The notes below the pieces were generated by a model, which was not told where the DNA came from, searched no databases, and saw only the letters and a program-made list of their open reading frames with translations. Shown in pieces: positions 44,641 through 57,149 of a stretch of DNA of 64,000 nucleotides. This DNA is from Euptelea pleiosperma. Taxonomy: Eukaryota; Streptophyta; Magnoliopsida; Ranunculales; Eupteleaceae. How positions within the stretch are numbered: position 1 is the first letter of the stretch; every line of letters begins with the position of its first letter. Location of the stretch: assembly GCA_035048495.1 (NCBI GenBank), contig CM068552.1:26476154-26540153 (forward strand), read 5' to 3'. The translations under genes were made by a program, and so were the position numbers.

Positions 44641-46573
44641 CTCTAGATCACATCACCTCTCTGAGCACTTTAGGGAAGATAGATCGATATTCTTCAAAAC
44701 ATAGTTTTTCATGAAGTGATGGCATTTGTTTTGTATTTGAGAGGAGATATGTCGGTGTTTCATTGGGAGATTCAGTTAAGGTCTAGTACTTTCAGGGAAT
44801 CCTCATTGCTTTGATACTAGCTTCTTCTGGACTTGGTTATCAATCCCTGCTTTATGTGTAATGCATTCTTGAAAATAGATACTCTTCTGGGCTATTAGTT
44901 CAACACATTCATGGCTTGTAAAGATATAGGGTAGGGGTTTCTACAGTTAATTCTTTTTCCACTACAGCCAGTTTTTTAGGGATTTCTATTTCTTGTTTAG
45001 GACTAACAGAGTTTGATTTTTTTAATTGGAATGTCTTGAACATAGTTACCTCGTCTGTAGTTCTGTTTGATCTATGGAGTTTCCAATGTCACATACTCTA
45101 TGAAACCAAAGAAAAATTTAGAGACTTGATTTGCTAGATTTGTTTCGCAATTCTCAGGTGTTTTAGGGAATTAAGTAACTTAAGGTGTTGTTTTTATTGG
45201 TTAACTTTTTGGCCTTACTGTACCCTCAGGTTTATATTGATCCTAATTCTAACTTTGGGGGGCTGAAATTTTTTGCTGGTTGTCATTGTCGAAAATATGT
45301 TGCTTCAACTTCCAAGATTTTCAAATTGGACTGCAACATTATGCACTCTGTATTCTTTCACATGCAGGGAAATTCTTGGATCTTGTCGACGTAGTAAGTC
45401 ATGTAGCAAGTCAATGTAAATTATGTGCCTTACTTTCTCTTTATTTCTCAATTAGTTCAATTTTCATGACAACTTGTAGAACTTTGATCAGATGGTGGTC
45501 AAGGGTGGGAAGTTCCACCTGTCATTATTAATTGGTATAGGTGTTATGGGAGGGATTACTTCTGTATGAATGATCTCTGGAGACCTTGGACTCTATTGCT
45601 TTTCAACTTCCATTGTTTTGTCAATTCCCCCTGAATACAGAGTTCAAACAAGTGTTAAACTTGCTGTAATCTAGTGGCCTTGAAAGTTTGAATGTGTTTC
45701 CTAGAGGCGTGCCTTAATTTTTTGCCCTAATGGGAGGAACTTTCATTCAAGACAAATCTCTTACCACCAAGTGACAGTAGCAGAATTGTCCACAGAAATA
45801 CATTAAAGTTTGAATATGTAATGGTTGGCATCACCTCATCTTTAAGTAAAAGGTTACCTCTGTAGAGAAAAAACACCCCCTTTCCCTTTACCTATGCACA
45901 AATCAGTGGAGCACAACAAAAACACCTACACAAGTATATAAAAATAGAATAAGCAAAAGAACATGACACCGAGAATTTTTAGGTGGAAAACCTCTTCAAT
46001 GAGAAGGGTAACTATGGGACACTAGTCCAGAAATCTTCTACTATGAAATAATGGGATTACAACTTCCCTAGCCCCAACAAGAGGATGTCAACATCAAGAG
46101 ATATACAACCTCTTGGATATCAAGTTCTTTACCCAAATAAAGGGAGGATTACAATCAATAATGGTGAGAAAATGCTTACCAACTAGGGTTTGTAAGAAAC
46201 CCCCAAATCAAACCCTTGAAGAAGGAAGAAATTGATGAACTCGGTGATGTCGACGAGTCTTCGCAAATCCGGAGAGGAATTTCACTTTGAAAACCCAATG
46301 GAATCTTGCTTGCAATCCCCTTCTTCTCTTCTAAAGTCCATTTTTTTCTTTTTCTAGAAAATTCTATAACTAGGACTTGATATAAAGTAAATTGACTAGA
46401 TCATTGTAGAAAATTTAAGAGATTAGTCTACTTTACTATTTTCAGTTAGTAGATTTTCACAAGATTTAATTTGTTAATTCACATGCACACTGACTGCCAC
46501 TAGTTGGAACTAGATTTGATAGAGGTACCAAATTTAGTACATTACGGGGATTAGGAATAATCCAATACTTTTT
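44641..46573. other. Intergenic, 3' of TOL, nothing recognised
   Basis: AT-rich; 45880-46330 has a different, repeat-like texture ('acaccgagaatttttaggtgg') but no ends or frame I can support. Confidence 0.5.
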
Positions 46574-46755
46574 AGGGTAATTTAGTAATACCCCCCTGTT
46601 ATAAATAAAAAATTCGTACTACCCCCTGAACTATTGAACTGAGGTGAAACCTCCTTTGACCAGATCCAACTATAATTGACTCACGCAAGTAGCCACTTGA
46701 CCATTACAGTGGACATAAAGGGACCATTTTGTCATTTATTTCCTTTTTAATCTTT
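46574..46755 (+). repeat. Left terminal inverted repeat of the 6.7-kb element
   Basis: Pairs with 53120-53290 at roughly 80% by eye. Confidence 0.8.
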
Positions 46756-49318
46756 TAAGCTAGCCTTTTTATCTTCTCGCAGAAGCACAAATAACATCAA
46801 TAACAGCAATCAAGGTAAATGACAAAAACCCAGAAGCACCAATAACAACAATCAAGTTCAACACATCGATCTCAGTAGTCGGAGATTGATTGCGAGGAAT
46901 CTTCAAGGGGTTCAAAGAATTGGGTTTTGCTTTCTATTCCGGTGGAGATGATGATTCTACTTTGAATTAGAAGATGGACCAGTTGAAGTCAAAAGGCTCT
47001 CCATGTTTGTCGGGTGATCAAAGGACTTGAAGCTCGAAATCGAACTATGGAAATGAACCATTTGGAGATAATCCCAGAGAATAAAATCATTTTCTAATAG
47101 AAGGCCCATTCTAAACCTGAAAACAGATCAAGCCTTGGGTTTGGAGCAATGCAAAATCAAAGACTGTGGCCACTCTTGTAAAGTTTGGTATTGGGTCCAG
47201 TTGTGCAACTCCTTATTATGGACTGTGACCATGGTATTCCCCTCTGGACAAGCTATAAGTTGGCTAGTGAAGTTGACTTCCGTTCTCTTAGATTCTAACT
47301 CACCTGACAGTGTTCCAAGCTCTCCATGGAATGCTGTTGTTGGATGATATATTGAGAGAGGAGTTCCTCTAGATTCGGTTTAGTAGCAGACTGCGGTGGT
47401 TCGCTAAGAGAAGCTGATGTGCCAACTCTTGAATGTAGTCTGACTAAGTATGAAAGTTATAGGATGGAAGTGACTCTGGGACTATCTGCTAACTCTAAAA
47501 TCCTGCGGGGTCCACTGTTGACCAAAATATTCAGTCTGTGGATTTGGCTCGAACTGCGACTATGAGTTTTGCCCATCATATTGTCCACAGGGTTGTTGAA
47601 ACCCGGAATGATACATATCCTGTTGCAGTTGTTGCTAGAGAAAATACTGTTGTTCTCATTCAAAGTTATTGTGACTTCCATTGTTCGGATAATACGTGTT
47701 ATTGTAGGAGGTCTGTGGCAGAGGTTCAAATGTATTAAAATTACAAACCTCTTCTTGGACATGAGGGAAATATCCCACAGATTTGGAGTGATAAACAGGC
47801 TTCTGGACTGCAACATCAAGGGCGAAAATTGATATTTTTGAAATCCTTAAGTAGGGATTTTAGCACTGGATCGTCCTTTGCTTCATGTCCCATGGAATTC
47901 TGTGAGACTGGAGTGTCATGATGACACGTAGGATTGGTAAACCAGTGCTCGGAGTTATCGCCTAGATCTTCAAAAAAATTGTGGTAGGTCTCGAATAGAG
48001 GCCGTCCAACTGTCATCAGAGAGATGTGAGTCTCCTAGAGGAAGGAGATAGATTAGGTGAAAGAGACCGGTGCGGTAGACTGACTCTCAGATTGAATTAG
48101 TCTCGGGTTGGATCAAATCCAAATGGGCATATGCTTGAAAAAGCAAGCCCTAGAGTCGGTAAAAATCTGAAGACTACGAAACTGAATGAGCCTAGATGAT
48201 GCACACAGAGCAATAGATAGTCCTACTTCTAAACAATCAGGATAGTTTTATGAATTATCTTGTTAGTGTAGGGATAATGTAGATTATGACAGTGGGCGGA
48301 CCACTGGTTTATCTTCTTTACCCGTCGGATTAACTTCTCTTTATAGGTTCTCACTAGATCTCTTCAAAGTAAATCCGCTAGTACTAACTCAAGTTGACTG
48401 CAAGATAATCCGAAGCATAGACAGACATGCGGCACATCGGCTGACTTAAATACACCTCAGACTAACCGGTTTGTCAAGCGTGAAGATGAGTTTTCCTAGA
48501 AGAGGAGCTAGGGTTGGTTCGTGTTCTTAATCCGACATTAAGTTAATCCGACAGACAATCAAGGAGGCCACTTACGAGCTCAGTATACTTGAGTAGTAGG
48601 GACCTATGGGTGTTTAGATAACAGGGACCCGCACTCATGGACTTAATCGACTTGATATTCAAAGGAGTCGCTTTATGTCGAGTTTTCCTCGAACACCGAT
48701 CTAATTGGGCTCTACTTCTTAATTGATTTTAATTATTAGCTGTGGGTGCACAAAAGCTGAAATAACGAGGTGAGTGATGAAATCCCGCTAGTTTCAAGTT
48801 AGAGTTGGGTTTGCTCTTTAATGTATTTTCTACGGCCAATCCAAGCAATTTCGATAATGTTTACAAACGCAAATAAACAATCGACACAGTGTTTGCACAA
48901 TGATTAAGATCGCACTCAAGGCGAGGTATAGACACTTACCTGCCCGTTGGCTACGCACGGGGTCTCCTCTGTGAGATAGGGAGGGGTATCCAAATGGGAT
49001 TGGGCCCGACTCCACCTCTTTGAGCTTTCGCTCCCTATTCACTTGGTAATCGCAATCCGCAATCATGTTAGTCCACAATGGTCTATGGTACTGAGTTGGA
49101 AGGTATACGGCCTTTGGAGTTTCAAGAAACACACAATGATTTAGGGCCGGTATTATGAATTAGTTTCAATTAGGGTTTGAAATTCAACTTTAGCTATTCT
49201 CGAATTAGGGTTCGGAAATATCTACTTTTGAATTACTCGGAGTTGGAAACCTTCCAAAATGAAACAAATAACTAATGGTGATCTAACTAGAAATAGCAGA
49301 ATTGAAATCTAACCCTAA
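46756..49318. other. Interior of the 6.7-kb element, left part, unrecognised
   Basis: No long frame. The minus strand at 47450-47760 reads Asn/Gln-rich in broken frames and might be an old gag fragment; 48830-49132 is open on the minus strand but matches nothing I know. Confidence 0.4.
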
Positions 49319-49831
49319 GGGCCTATTTGGTACGTGAGAAAAAGAGTTCCGACGACGAATATTTAGCTAGGCGAATATTATCTTGGCTAAATATTTGCTC
49401 ATAGCAATATTTAACAATGTTTGGTATGTGTACGAGCTAGCTCACTTCAGCTTACTTTATTTTCTTTCAATTTGAGTGGGTCCCACATATCAAAGTAAGT
49501 CAAAAATAGGTTGGGTCAGTGCGGGAACCACATATTATGTCAAAGAATAAGAAAAATTCATTTTTATCTTTTTTATATATTAAAAAATTAATTTTTATTG
49601 AAAATAGTGATTTTCTGGCGAGAAAATAAAATTTTCTCACCAAGGCATAATCGGCGTGAAAATATTTTCACAGGGGGGGGGGGTGATCAAATGTTTTCCC
49701 GCCGCGGAGGGCAAATATGTGGGCCTGGCTAAATATTCGCCAAGGGCGGGTGGCTGCCAAACACAGCCGGGCGAATATTTGCATGGCTAAATATTTTATT
49801 TGCCCGCCGCGGTGCGTTACCAAACAGGCCC
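49319..49831. mobile_element. Tourist-type (PIF/Harbinger) MITE, 513 bp
   Basis: Ends GGGCCTATTTGGTA and TACCAAACAGGCCC (complement-type), flanked by TAA at 49316-49318 and 49832-49834. The interior repeats 'gcgaatattta' and its complement. An 11-base G run at 49673-49683. No frame. Confidence 0.88.
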
Positions 49832-50447
49832 TAATTCTTTTTTTAATGAATTAATTAATCTAGCAGTTATTCTAAAATGAGAGAAAATGAATTCCTAAGT
49901 TATTACAACTTTGCACTCGGCAGTTCGAGGTGTTAAAATAATAAGTGAATAATGTGGAAAATAAAATGGAAAGTTTTCGATTTGGATCGGATCTTCACAA
50001 TTGAGCAGCTTTCCGATTTCCTGTTCGTCTTTTTGCAATCCCGTCAACTGAGCAGCAACAACGCCATTTGAAAGTAAGGTTTTTCCGTGTCGTCGGATCG
50101 GAAACCCTAGATCTCAACAATATTTGTAATTTCGGTTCACTTTAAATCCTGCAAATAAGCAGATTTGCACAGTGGCTCGTGTCGGATATCATCCGCACTC
50201 GGGGTTAGGGCAAATAATAACAATTTAACAAAAAATTGCTTAAAATATAGAAGGGTGAGAAGGATGGTTATCGGGATTAAAACCTGATTTTGTAGTTGAG
50301 ATTAATTCTTAAATTGAATAACTTCAAAGAAAATAAATAAATTAAATCCAAACACATGAAATAACAAAATCTTGATTCATTAAATAACTCAAAACATCTT
50401 TACAATAAATGAATTTCAATAAAGCAATTCTACACTAGAAAGCTAGT

Positions 50448-50592
50448 AAGAGAGAGATAGAGAAAAATAAAGAGAGAATATAAGTAGAGAGAGAACGTAA
50501 GAGAAACAAGGCTTAGAGAGAGAAACCTAGAGAGAGAATGCTTTCAAATTCTAGAGAGAGAAGATGAGAGAGAGAGAGAGAAAAGATGAGAG
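50448..50592. repeat. (AG)n-rich low-complexity tract
   Basis: Runs of agagag interrupted by taa and gaa. Confidence 0.85.
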
Positions 50593-51361
50593 AGCAAATT
50601 ACCAATTGCACTTACCCATTGAAGAGGAAGAAAGGAGATGCTTACGGTTGCGAGTGTGGCTGCATGGTAGTGCAAACAATAGTGCAAACCCTTGCCTTTG
50701 GGAAGGAGGAAGGTAACTTGGAGTTGATCTCCAAAGTGGTGTGAGGATGGTGGTGCACACTGTGGTGCTTGCTGTTGTAAGTTCAATCCTTGAACTAACC
50801 CGGGAGGTTGATGCGACATGCAGCAAGGTGGAGGAAATTATGGAATGGAAGGTTGTAGATTTGGCCAGATGTTGCAATCCTTTAAGTCGTGATGAGCATT
50901 GAGTTGGGGTAGCAACACGTTGATGCCTTGGAGGAAATCGAAGATGATCTCGGCAAGGTTGCAAGCGTTCTAACAAGAAGGGCAGCAAGGTGAAGGAAAG
51001 CACCAGTAAGAGAGGTTGCAGGTGCATGGTGAGCTTGGTGTTAGTGCACTTGCAGACTACCGTGAGGAGTGAAGGCAAATCCCTTCGTGGCAGCAGCAAA
51101 GGGAGATTAGTGAGGAGTAGCTCGCTGGTTCTGGCCATAAGGAAGTGGAGACGTGCATCAAGATCCTAGCCAAGGTGGTGGTGCCAGGGTGGTGGACAAA
51201 CCTACAACTTGGAGGAGCTTCAGATGCTGGTGCAGACGATGTTCAGCACCTCCTCCCAAACCATAAAGGAGATCCACATGCAACAACGTGGAAAGATGGT
51301 CCAAACGTTTGGCCAACAAAAGGAAATGGCCGGGCAATGTTCGATGCGGAGGTGCTGTGCG

Positions 51362-51579
51362 TGCCCGAATTGACAAGCTAGCTGGAGTTGCAGGTTCAAC
51401 TCCGGTGAAGAAGAAGAAGAAGAAGAAGAAGTGCTGGGCGATTCAAGGAGATGGATGATGGTGCTGCTGTGTATGCCCGAATTGACAAGCTAGCAAGAGT
51501 TGCAGGTTCAACTCCGGCGAAGAAGAAGGAGAAGAAGAAGAAGTGCTGGGCGATTCAAGGAGATGGATGATGGTGCTGT
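51362..51579. repeat. Tandem duplication, 112-bp period, with GAA runs
   Basis: Units start at 51362 and 51474 with tgcccgaattgacaagctag; each has ggttcaactccgg then an (AAG)n run then gtgctgggcgattcaagg. They differ by a few substitutions and the AAG count. Confidence 0.9.
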
Positions 51580-52267
51580 AATGGTGGAGAAAGGTGATGC
51601 ATGTGAAGGAGATAAAGGAGGAGCAGTGCAACGGCTTTTCAAAGGGTTGCTGGTTGGAGATAAGAAGGAAGAAAACGGTGGTTCCTTTGGTGGTGAACGA
51701 CGGGCTCACAGCCTTCAGCCCAATGAAGTGTTGTGATGAAAGGAATTGCAGGCTGCAATGTGGTGATGGAGAAGTGGTGGCCTGTTATAGAGAACGTGGG
51801 AGTAGGAAGGTGGACAGGTCAACAAATGATGGTGGAAACGGTAGTGGATTTCGCTGGGGACGATAAAAGAGATCCCTTGGAGAGGGAGGTGTTGACCGGA
51901 GAAACGCACCAACAAGTGGTTGTTAAGCGGCTGAAGGATAAAATCACTACACTTGTTGCCGGTTTGGAGGAGAGAAGGATAAGGGAATCTCAATAAAAAG
52001 AAAACCGTAGGTTTTCTTATAGATTAGGCTAAGTGAGAGAAGAGAGGGATTGAGAGAGTTTAGAGTTTTTAGGAAGGGGGAGGGAACCAAAACACGAAGG
52101 AGAGATTGTAGATCTCTTATAGAATTATTTTGCTTGTTGTAAAAATGATGACCGTTGGATCTAGAGAGATCCAACAGTTGGGAATGGGTTAGTTAGATGA
52201 GAGAGAGGGTGACTAAGATGGAGAGATGTGGGAGAGAAAAATTGGTCAAGTGAGACCGATTCTCTCT

Positions 52268-52345
52268 TGTTGTTGCAAACGCGCATGGGCACGGGCATGG
52301 GCATGGGTCATGGGTCATGGGTATGGGCATGGGTCATGGGCCTAG
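52268..52345. repeat. GGGCAT/GGGTCAT short tandem repeat
   Basis: About ten 6-7 bp units (gggcatgggcatgggtcat). Confidence 0.85.
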
Positions 52346-53119
52346 ATAGATAGAGAGAGAAATAGGAGAGAGGTGAGAGAAAAATACAAAAATGAAAGCA
52401 TTGGAGGGTCTTGAACCCCGGTCTTCTTTATTCTCTCTCATCCGCTCCACTAATTAGTCAAATTAATCTTTTGATGTCAATTGGTGTGGCTTTTAACACT
52501 TTAGTCCTTCTCTTGGTCTTCGGTTATTCTTCTCTCTTTTAGTCCTTGTTCTGGCTCTACGATCATCTGGCTTTGCTCGTACATGACTTCTATCTTCTTA
52601 TCCTAGCCTGCTGGCTCTTTAAGCTTTGATAAAAGTCTTCTGTGGTTGATCGTGGGCTTGCCAGTCCTTGAGAATCGCCCGATAGGGTCTGCTGCAAGTG
52701 AAAAAGTGCGTAATGAGATTCAACTAAAACGGCTTGACACTGGACTATCTGAAATGCATATATTTCATGCAAATAGTCGATTTTCGTCTAAAGAATACGT
52801 TCTACGCAATAGAAAAAATTCTTACGTGAAAAAGTCGACGAAAAGACAAGTTTTACGTAGGAGAATGCAACATCGCTATAAGGATAATGGCTTAAAATAA
52901 GTACTTTTGAACGAATATCATATATCATCGTCGGTGCTGACCTGATCTGCCCATTTAAGGGATGCTGCAACGAACGAATTACCAAAACAAAAAAGTAAGG
53001 GCTTCGAAGAAGAAGAAACTTATGAGAAGAGTTTATGAAGATTTGGGATAAGTTATAAGGAGTAATTTAATGGGTTGGAGGTGGATTAAATCAGTGGAGT
53101 AATTTTTGCCGTCAAAGAA

Positions 53120-53290
53120 TAAAAACAGAAAGTTAGGAGAAAGAAGATAAATGGCAAGATTGTCTTTTTATATCAGATGTAACGGTCAATGACGGTCAGA
53201 TTTAGTCAAAGAGGGTTATGCCTTAGTTCAAAAGTTCAGGGGGATAGTACAATTTTTTTTAATGACAGGGGGGTATTACTAAATTATCCT
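53120..53290 (-). repeat. Right terminal inverted repeat of the 6.7-kb element
   Basis: Complement of the left end, with 'gggggtattactaaatta' at the tip. Confidence 0.8.
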
Positions 53291-53779
53291 ACATTTTATG
53301 ACTTCAAATTAGTAGTGTTCCTACTATCAGTTGATTTTGAAATTGTAATATAATGAACTGTTGGCCTACCTGTGTGATAGTTCTCCATGGAAAGAACTAC
53401 CTCTAGAAGATAGTGAAAGACATCCGTACAACGCCGTTATATTATGATGTCTAATTTTTGTTGCTACAGAAAATGACTACCTATCTTAAAAAGTGTGAAA
53501 GCTACCATTTAAAATAAGTGAAAGACAAAACTACTTGTTTAAAGATAGGAACTTGAAAAGAAATTCTAATAAAACAAGTGAGTGAAAAACAACCTCAAAT
53601 GTGTAGTAGTTACAAAATTTAGTAGATTTAGTGTCCACTTAAAATGTGTAGTTGAAATAACCTCAAAAAATAAAAATTTGGAGAGAGATCGATCCCACTC
53701 CAAAATTAGAAAATGGGTCTGACTCCCAAAATTGATTCAAATAAAAATATAAGAAACAAATGATTCATTGTCCAAGGAT
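53291..53779. other. Intergenic, nothing recognised
   Basis: AT-rich, no gene. Confidence 0.55.
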
Positions 53780-53990
53780 ATAAAAATGAAGTATAAAAAT
53801 CTGTGAAATCCTTGTATGGACTAAAATAAAATGATATATGAAATTTAATCTTGGTTTAACAAATATGGGTTTTGTCAAATGAAGGGGATAAAGGTTTACA
53901 TGGTGTGGTTTTATATTTGCATGTAGATGATATTTTGATTGGTGCAAACAATGTAGAAGGAATATTTGAAACTAAGAGGTAGTAATATTA
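53780..53990 (+). pseudogene. copia reverse transcriptase scrap
   Basis: In broken frames: KSLYGLK then a stop, NMGFV, and VVLYLHVDDILIGANNVEG, the copia RT catalytic box (VDD). About 200 bp with no LTR nearby; its codons differ from the copia elements in the TOL introns, so it is a separate, older family. Confidence 0.75.
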
Positions 53991-54080
53991 TAATTTTGGA
54001 AAGGACTTGCAGAAGCCACGTATGTTGGCCGTTTGAGTTTGATGGTATTGGAGTATGCCATTTTCTCCTTAGGGCATGTT

Positions 54081-54921
54081 CAATGGCGGAGCCAGGATTT
54101 TGTTCGGGGGGGGCAGGCAAGCGACCATCAAAGAGAAGTTAACGACATGCAGTCGACGCCTCTGACTACATTCAATATGAGCCACGTGGCACATTCTTAA
54201 GAGGATACTAACCATATGGATGTTTGGCCAATCACTAGGTGGACCTACAAGCCAAAAATAAACTTGATCACTGATTTCTAAGTGTTGGATTGAAGTTATT
54301 TTCATGGGTTAATTTTAACCATAGGAATTTGAGCATTATTTGGATAAGAAATCCAAAGGTTTTAAATCACTAATCAGGCTGATTTCTGGTTTGTAGGTCC
54401 ACCTAGTGATTGGCCAAGCATCCATACGGTAAGTGTCCTCTTAAGAATGTGTCAAGTGGCTCATATTGGCTGCAATCAGCAGCATCACTCACACTCAACA
54501 GGTGTCATCGAAGGTTTACTCGTCAAAGTGGGGCGGATTGGCCCACTGACCGCATGGATGTTTAGCCCTTCCTTTCATAGACACTCATACCCGAAATCGG
54601 CTTGTTTGATGAGTTTTAGCTGTTGGATTTAGTACCCAATCTTTTTTGAATCCAACAACTAGAATCACGCTTTAAAAAAATACTAAAATCTAATGGCTAG
54701 AGATTGAATATCAGAGTGATTTTAGGTGTGCATATCCACCAAGAGGTTGGCTAAACATCCATGCGGTCAATGGGCAGAGCAGGTCTGAGTTGAGGGGGGG
54801 CAACACGGTCTATAGTTACCCATCAACAATTTTTTCCTCTTTAGAAAAAAAAGTTTTTATCAATTTTTAAAAGTTGAGGGCGGGCAACTGCCCCACCTCG
54901 CCCCCCTTGGCTCCGCCACTG
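54081..54921. mobile_element. hAT-type non-autonomous element, 841 bp
   Basis: Ends CAATGGCGGAGCCAGG and CCTTGGCTCCGCCACTG; 8-bp flanks ggcatgtt (54073-54080) and ggcgtgtt (54922-54929), one mismatch. The interior contains two nested inverted pairs (about 54170-54300 against 54340-54470; 54540-54610 against 54650-54770). No transposase frame. Confidence 0.88.
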
Positions 54922-55176
54922 GGCGTGTTTGATTGCACAGAAAATTTTCCCAAGAAAATACATCGGGGAAATGCCTTAAATGGCTGATTGATTGCAAGTG
55001 AGAATACATTTCAATCATGTGAGAAAATAAAGGTGTATTTTCAGGTGGAAATGAATTCTCACCTATCTGGATGGGAAATGAGTAACGGCTTAGTAGGGAA
55101 AATTATTCAGATTTAAGTGGCTCGGTAGGGAAAATTATACAGATTTAAATGGCTCGGTAGTTTAATGTAAGTTCAA

Positions 55177-56480
55177 GAGGGTGGCAATTTGGCCCGTCGG
55201 GCCCGGCTGACCAAGCCCACCGGTAACGGGCCTGGCTTCACCACAAAAATAAAGTTCAAGTCCAGCCCGTGGTCCGGTCTATAGTTGGGCTGATGGGGTT
55301 GGTCTCGGGCCGGGCTGCGGGCTTTTAAAGGGTTGGCTTTTGGCTTTGGTGCGGGCTTGTAATGGGTTGGGTTTTGGGCTTCGCCACAGGCTGGACAAAA
55401 ATCAGAGATTTTAGACGATCATATTTGACCACCTTTTGACCATGGGCTTAAGAATAGGCCTATAGGTTGGTTCCAACCTCATGATGAAAAGTATTCAAAT
55501 CCAATGGCTAGAAAGCATTAATCATGCTTATTTTGGGTGTATAGGTCCACCAAGGTGTGGGCCAAAAATTCATGGCTACGGTGCACCAAAAGAGCGTGTG
55601 CTATGTGCCAATTTAAAGGACAATTTTGATACATAATTCTTATCATAGAATTTTCCGTTTTCGATCTACCCGGAGGTTACCTTCTGTAGGATACGTACCT
55701 TAAAAACATGTAAACCTATGTTAAACTCTTGTTATAAAAGTAATCCGAGTTGAGTTTAATTTATATTTAGGGACACGTCTTGTAAAACAAGAACCTTGGA
55801 GCAAAGTATTGCCCCTGGTACACCGGACCAAAGATGGATTCGGTCGTACTGGTTGGTTTGCTGATATGTGGGTATTGCAGCAATCCAAACACACTGATGA
55901 CCGGCCGCAATGGTCCTCGTTTTGTAGCACAAATGACGCTCTCCCTCACAAATGGTGACCATATATAAACTCGGTTTATATTGAATTGGGTGACTGCAGA
56001 ATATCATTTTTGGAGAAACCAAAAAATGATCAGAAATCCCTCAAAAGGTCAGGTGGGCCATGTAGCACATTGTCGGGCCCATTAACCCATAAATGTTTGG
56101 TCTACCTCCTGGTGGAACTACTCCAGAAATCAACCTCGTTGGTGATTTTTAGCTGAATGATTCCAGCACTTTTCATTATAGGCTTGAAACCCCAATAGTC
56201 CTTCTCATAAAACTCGTGATAAAAAAGTGTTCGAATCCAATGGTTAGAAATCACCAGTCAAGCTGATTTTTTGTGTGTACCAAGGTGTTGAACAAAAATT
56301 CACTGGTCAGTGGCCCGGCCCGATCCCAGCCCATGAATCATATTTTGGCCCAGGCTTGGGCTAGATTTTGGTACCCAGACTCGAACAATCTAATTCATGG
56401 ACCAGGGACGGGCTTACCATTGGGCTGGACTTTCCATTAAGACAGACTCGGGCAGGACCCAGGGCCAAATTGTCACCCCT
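55177..56480. mobile_element. hAT-type element, 1,304 bp (GGTGGCAATTTGGCCC ends)
   Basis: Starts GAGGGTGGCAATTTGG and ends CCAAATTGTCACCCCT (complement-type); exact 8-bp duplications aagttcaa at 55169-55176 and 56481-56488. No transposase. The outer parts are rich in 'gggccgggctgcggg' words. Confidence 0.9.
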
Positions 56481-56529
56481 AAGTTCAACTGTGGGCTTGA
56501 CTTCTAGACATCCACAGGAGTGACTGAAG

Positions 56530-56861
56530 TAGGGCTGGCAAATGGCAATGGATTGGGTTCGAGTCGGATTGGTACTGATTTGGTACCGATCCGATAAGAA
56601 ATCCAATCGATCGGATCAATAAAATTCAGTTCGGAACCGATCTGATATGATTAGATCGGTTCCGAGTCTGATACGATCCAATCATATATGTATATAATAT
56701 CTATACATATATAAATACATTTAAGCAATTATATATATATCAGCTCAATACCTGATGGGAACAAAGTCGATTCGGTACCGATCCAATTACAAAAAATAAG
56801 GTTCCAGACCCGATTATTTCAGATCGGATCTCCGGATCGATCTGATCCATTGCCAGCCCTA
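56530..56861. mobile_element. hAT-type MITE, 332 bp (TAGGGCTGGCAA ends)
   Basis: TAGGGCTGGCAAATGG ... CCATTGCCAGCCCTA with exact 8-bp duplications gactgaag (56522-56529, 56862-56869). The interior repeats 'gatcggttccgatccgat'-like words. Confidence 0.93.
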
Positions 56862-57149
56862 GACTGAAGTGTATATAGGCACCTTCATTTCATCACATAG
56901 GTAGTCATGGAAAGTAAGGGTGTGTTCGGTAGTGAAGTCAAACGTTGCATGCATTTATTTTAGCCGGGTATCATACTAAGGCTGCGTTTGCTTTTTTTTT
57001 TCACGCGTGTTTTTGGACGTGCACTTTGAATTCGCGCACATTCATAAATTGCTTTTGTTGTAGTCTTCATTATTGAGAGTACAGATAAAATGTGCACTAC
57101 CGTGCTATCCTGCCCCCCCACCAAAAAAACTAAGAGAAGGGAATTTGAA

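Larger units (their letters stand above)
49832..53119. other. Interior of the 6.7-kb element, right part, unrecognised
   Basis: GA-rich low complexity at 50450-50590, a 112-bp tandem duplication, and a GGGCAT array. Open frames at 50599-51138 (-) and 51500-51736 (+) follow simple-sequence bias and match no family I recognise. Confidence 0.45.
46574..53290. mobile_element. Large element with about 180-bp terminal inverted repeats (MULE-like)
   Basis: The left end AGGGTAATTTAGTAATACCC (46574) is inverted at 53290. Similarity continues through 'cccccctgt', 'ccccctgaac', 'ttgaact' and 'tttgac' for about 180 bp. The flanks atacttttt / acattttat agree in six of nine bases, fitting an eroded 9-bp Mutator duplication. 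No MURA transposase frame was seen. Inside are a Tourist MITE, simple repeats and unrecognised DNA; see findings. Confidence 0.7.

Noticed and set aside
47135..47832. Overlapping open frames on both strands, maybe a gene
   Set aside because: Frames are short and mutually overlapping, with no start context, splice pattern or known motif; at most an old gag scrap.
50599..51138. 179-codon minus-strand frame rich in Leu/Ser
   Set aside because: Composition follows the GA/CT bias of the region; no homology recognised and no stable domain pattern.
51145..51996. Arg- or Glu-rich frames around the GAA repeat
   Set aside because: Produced by simple repeats within a duplicated unit; not supported as protein.
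52646..52900. Basic 84-codon frame (many Lys/Arg)
   Set aside because: Inside the right part of the 6.7-kb element, no family match and no flanking gene structure.
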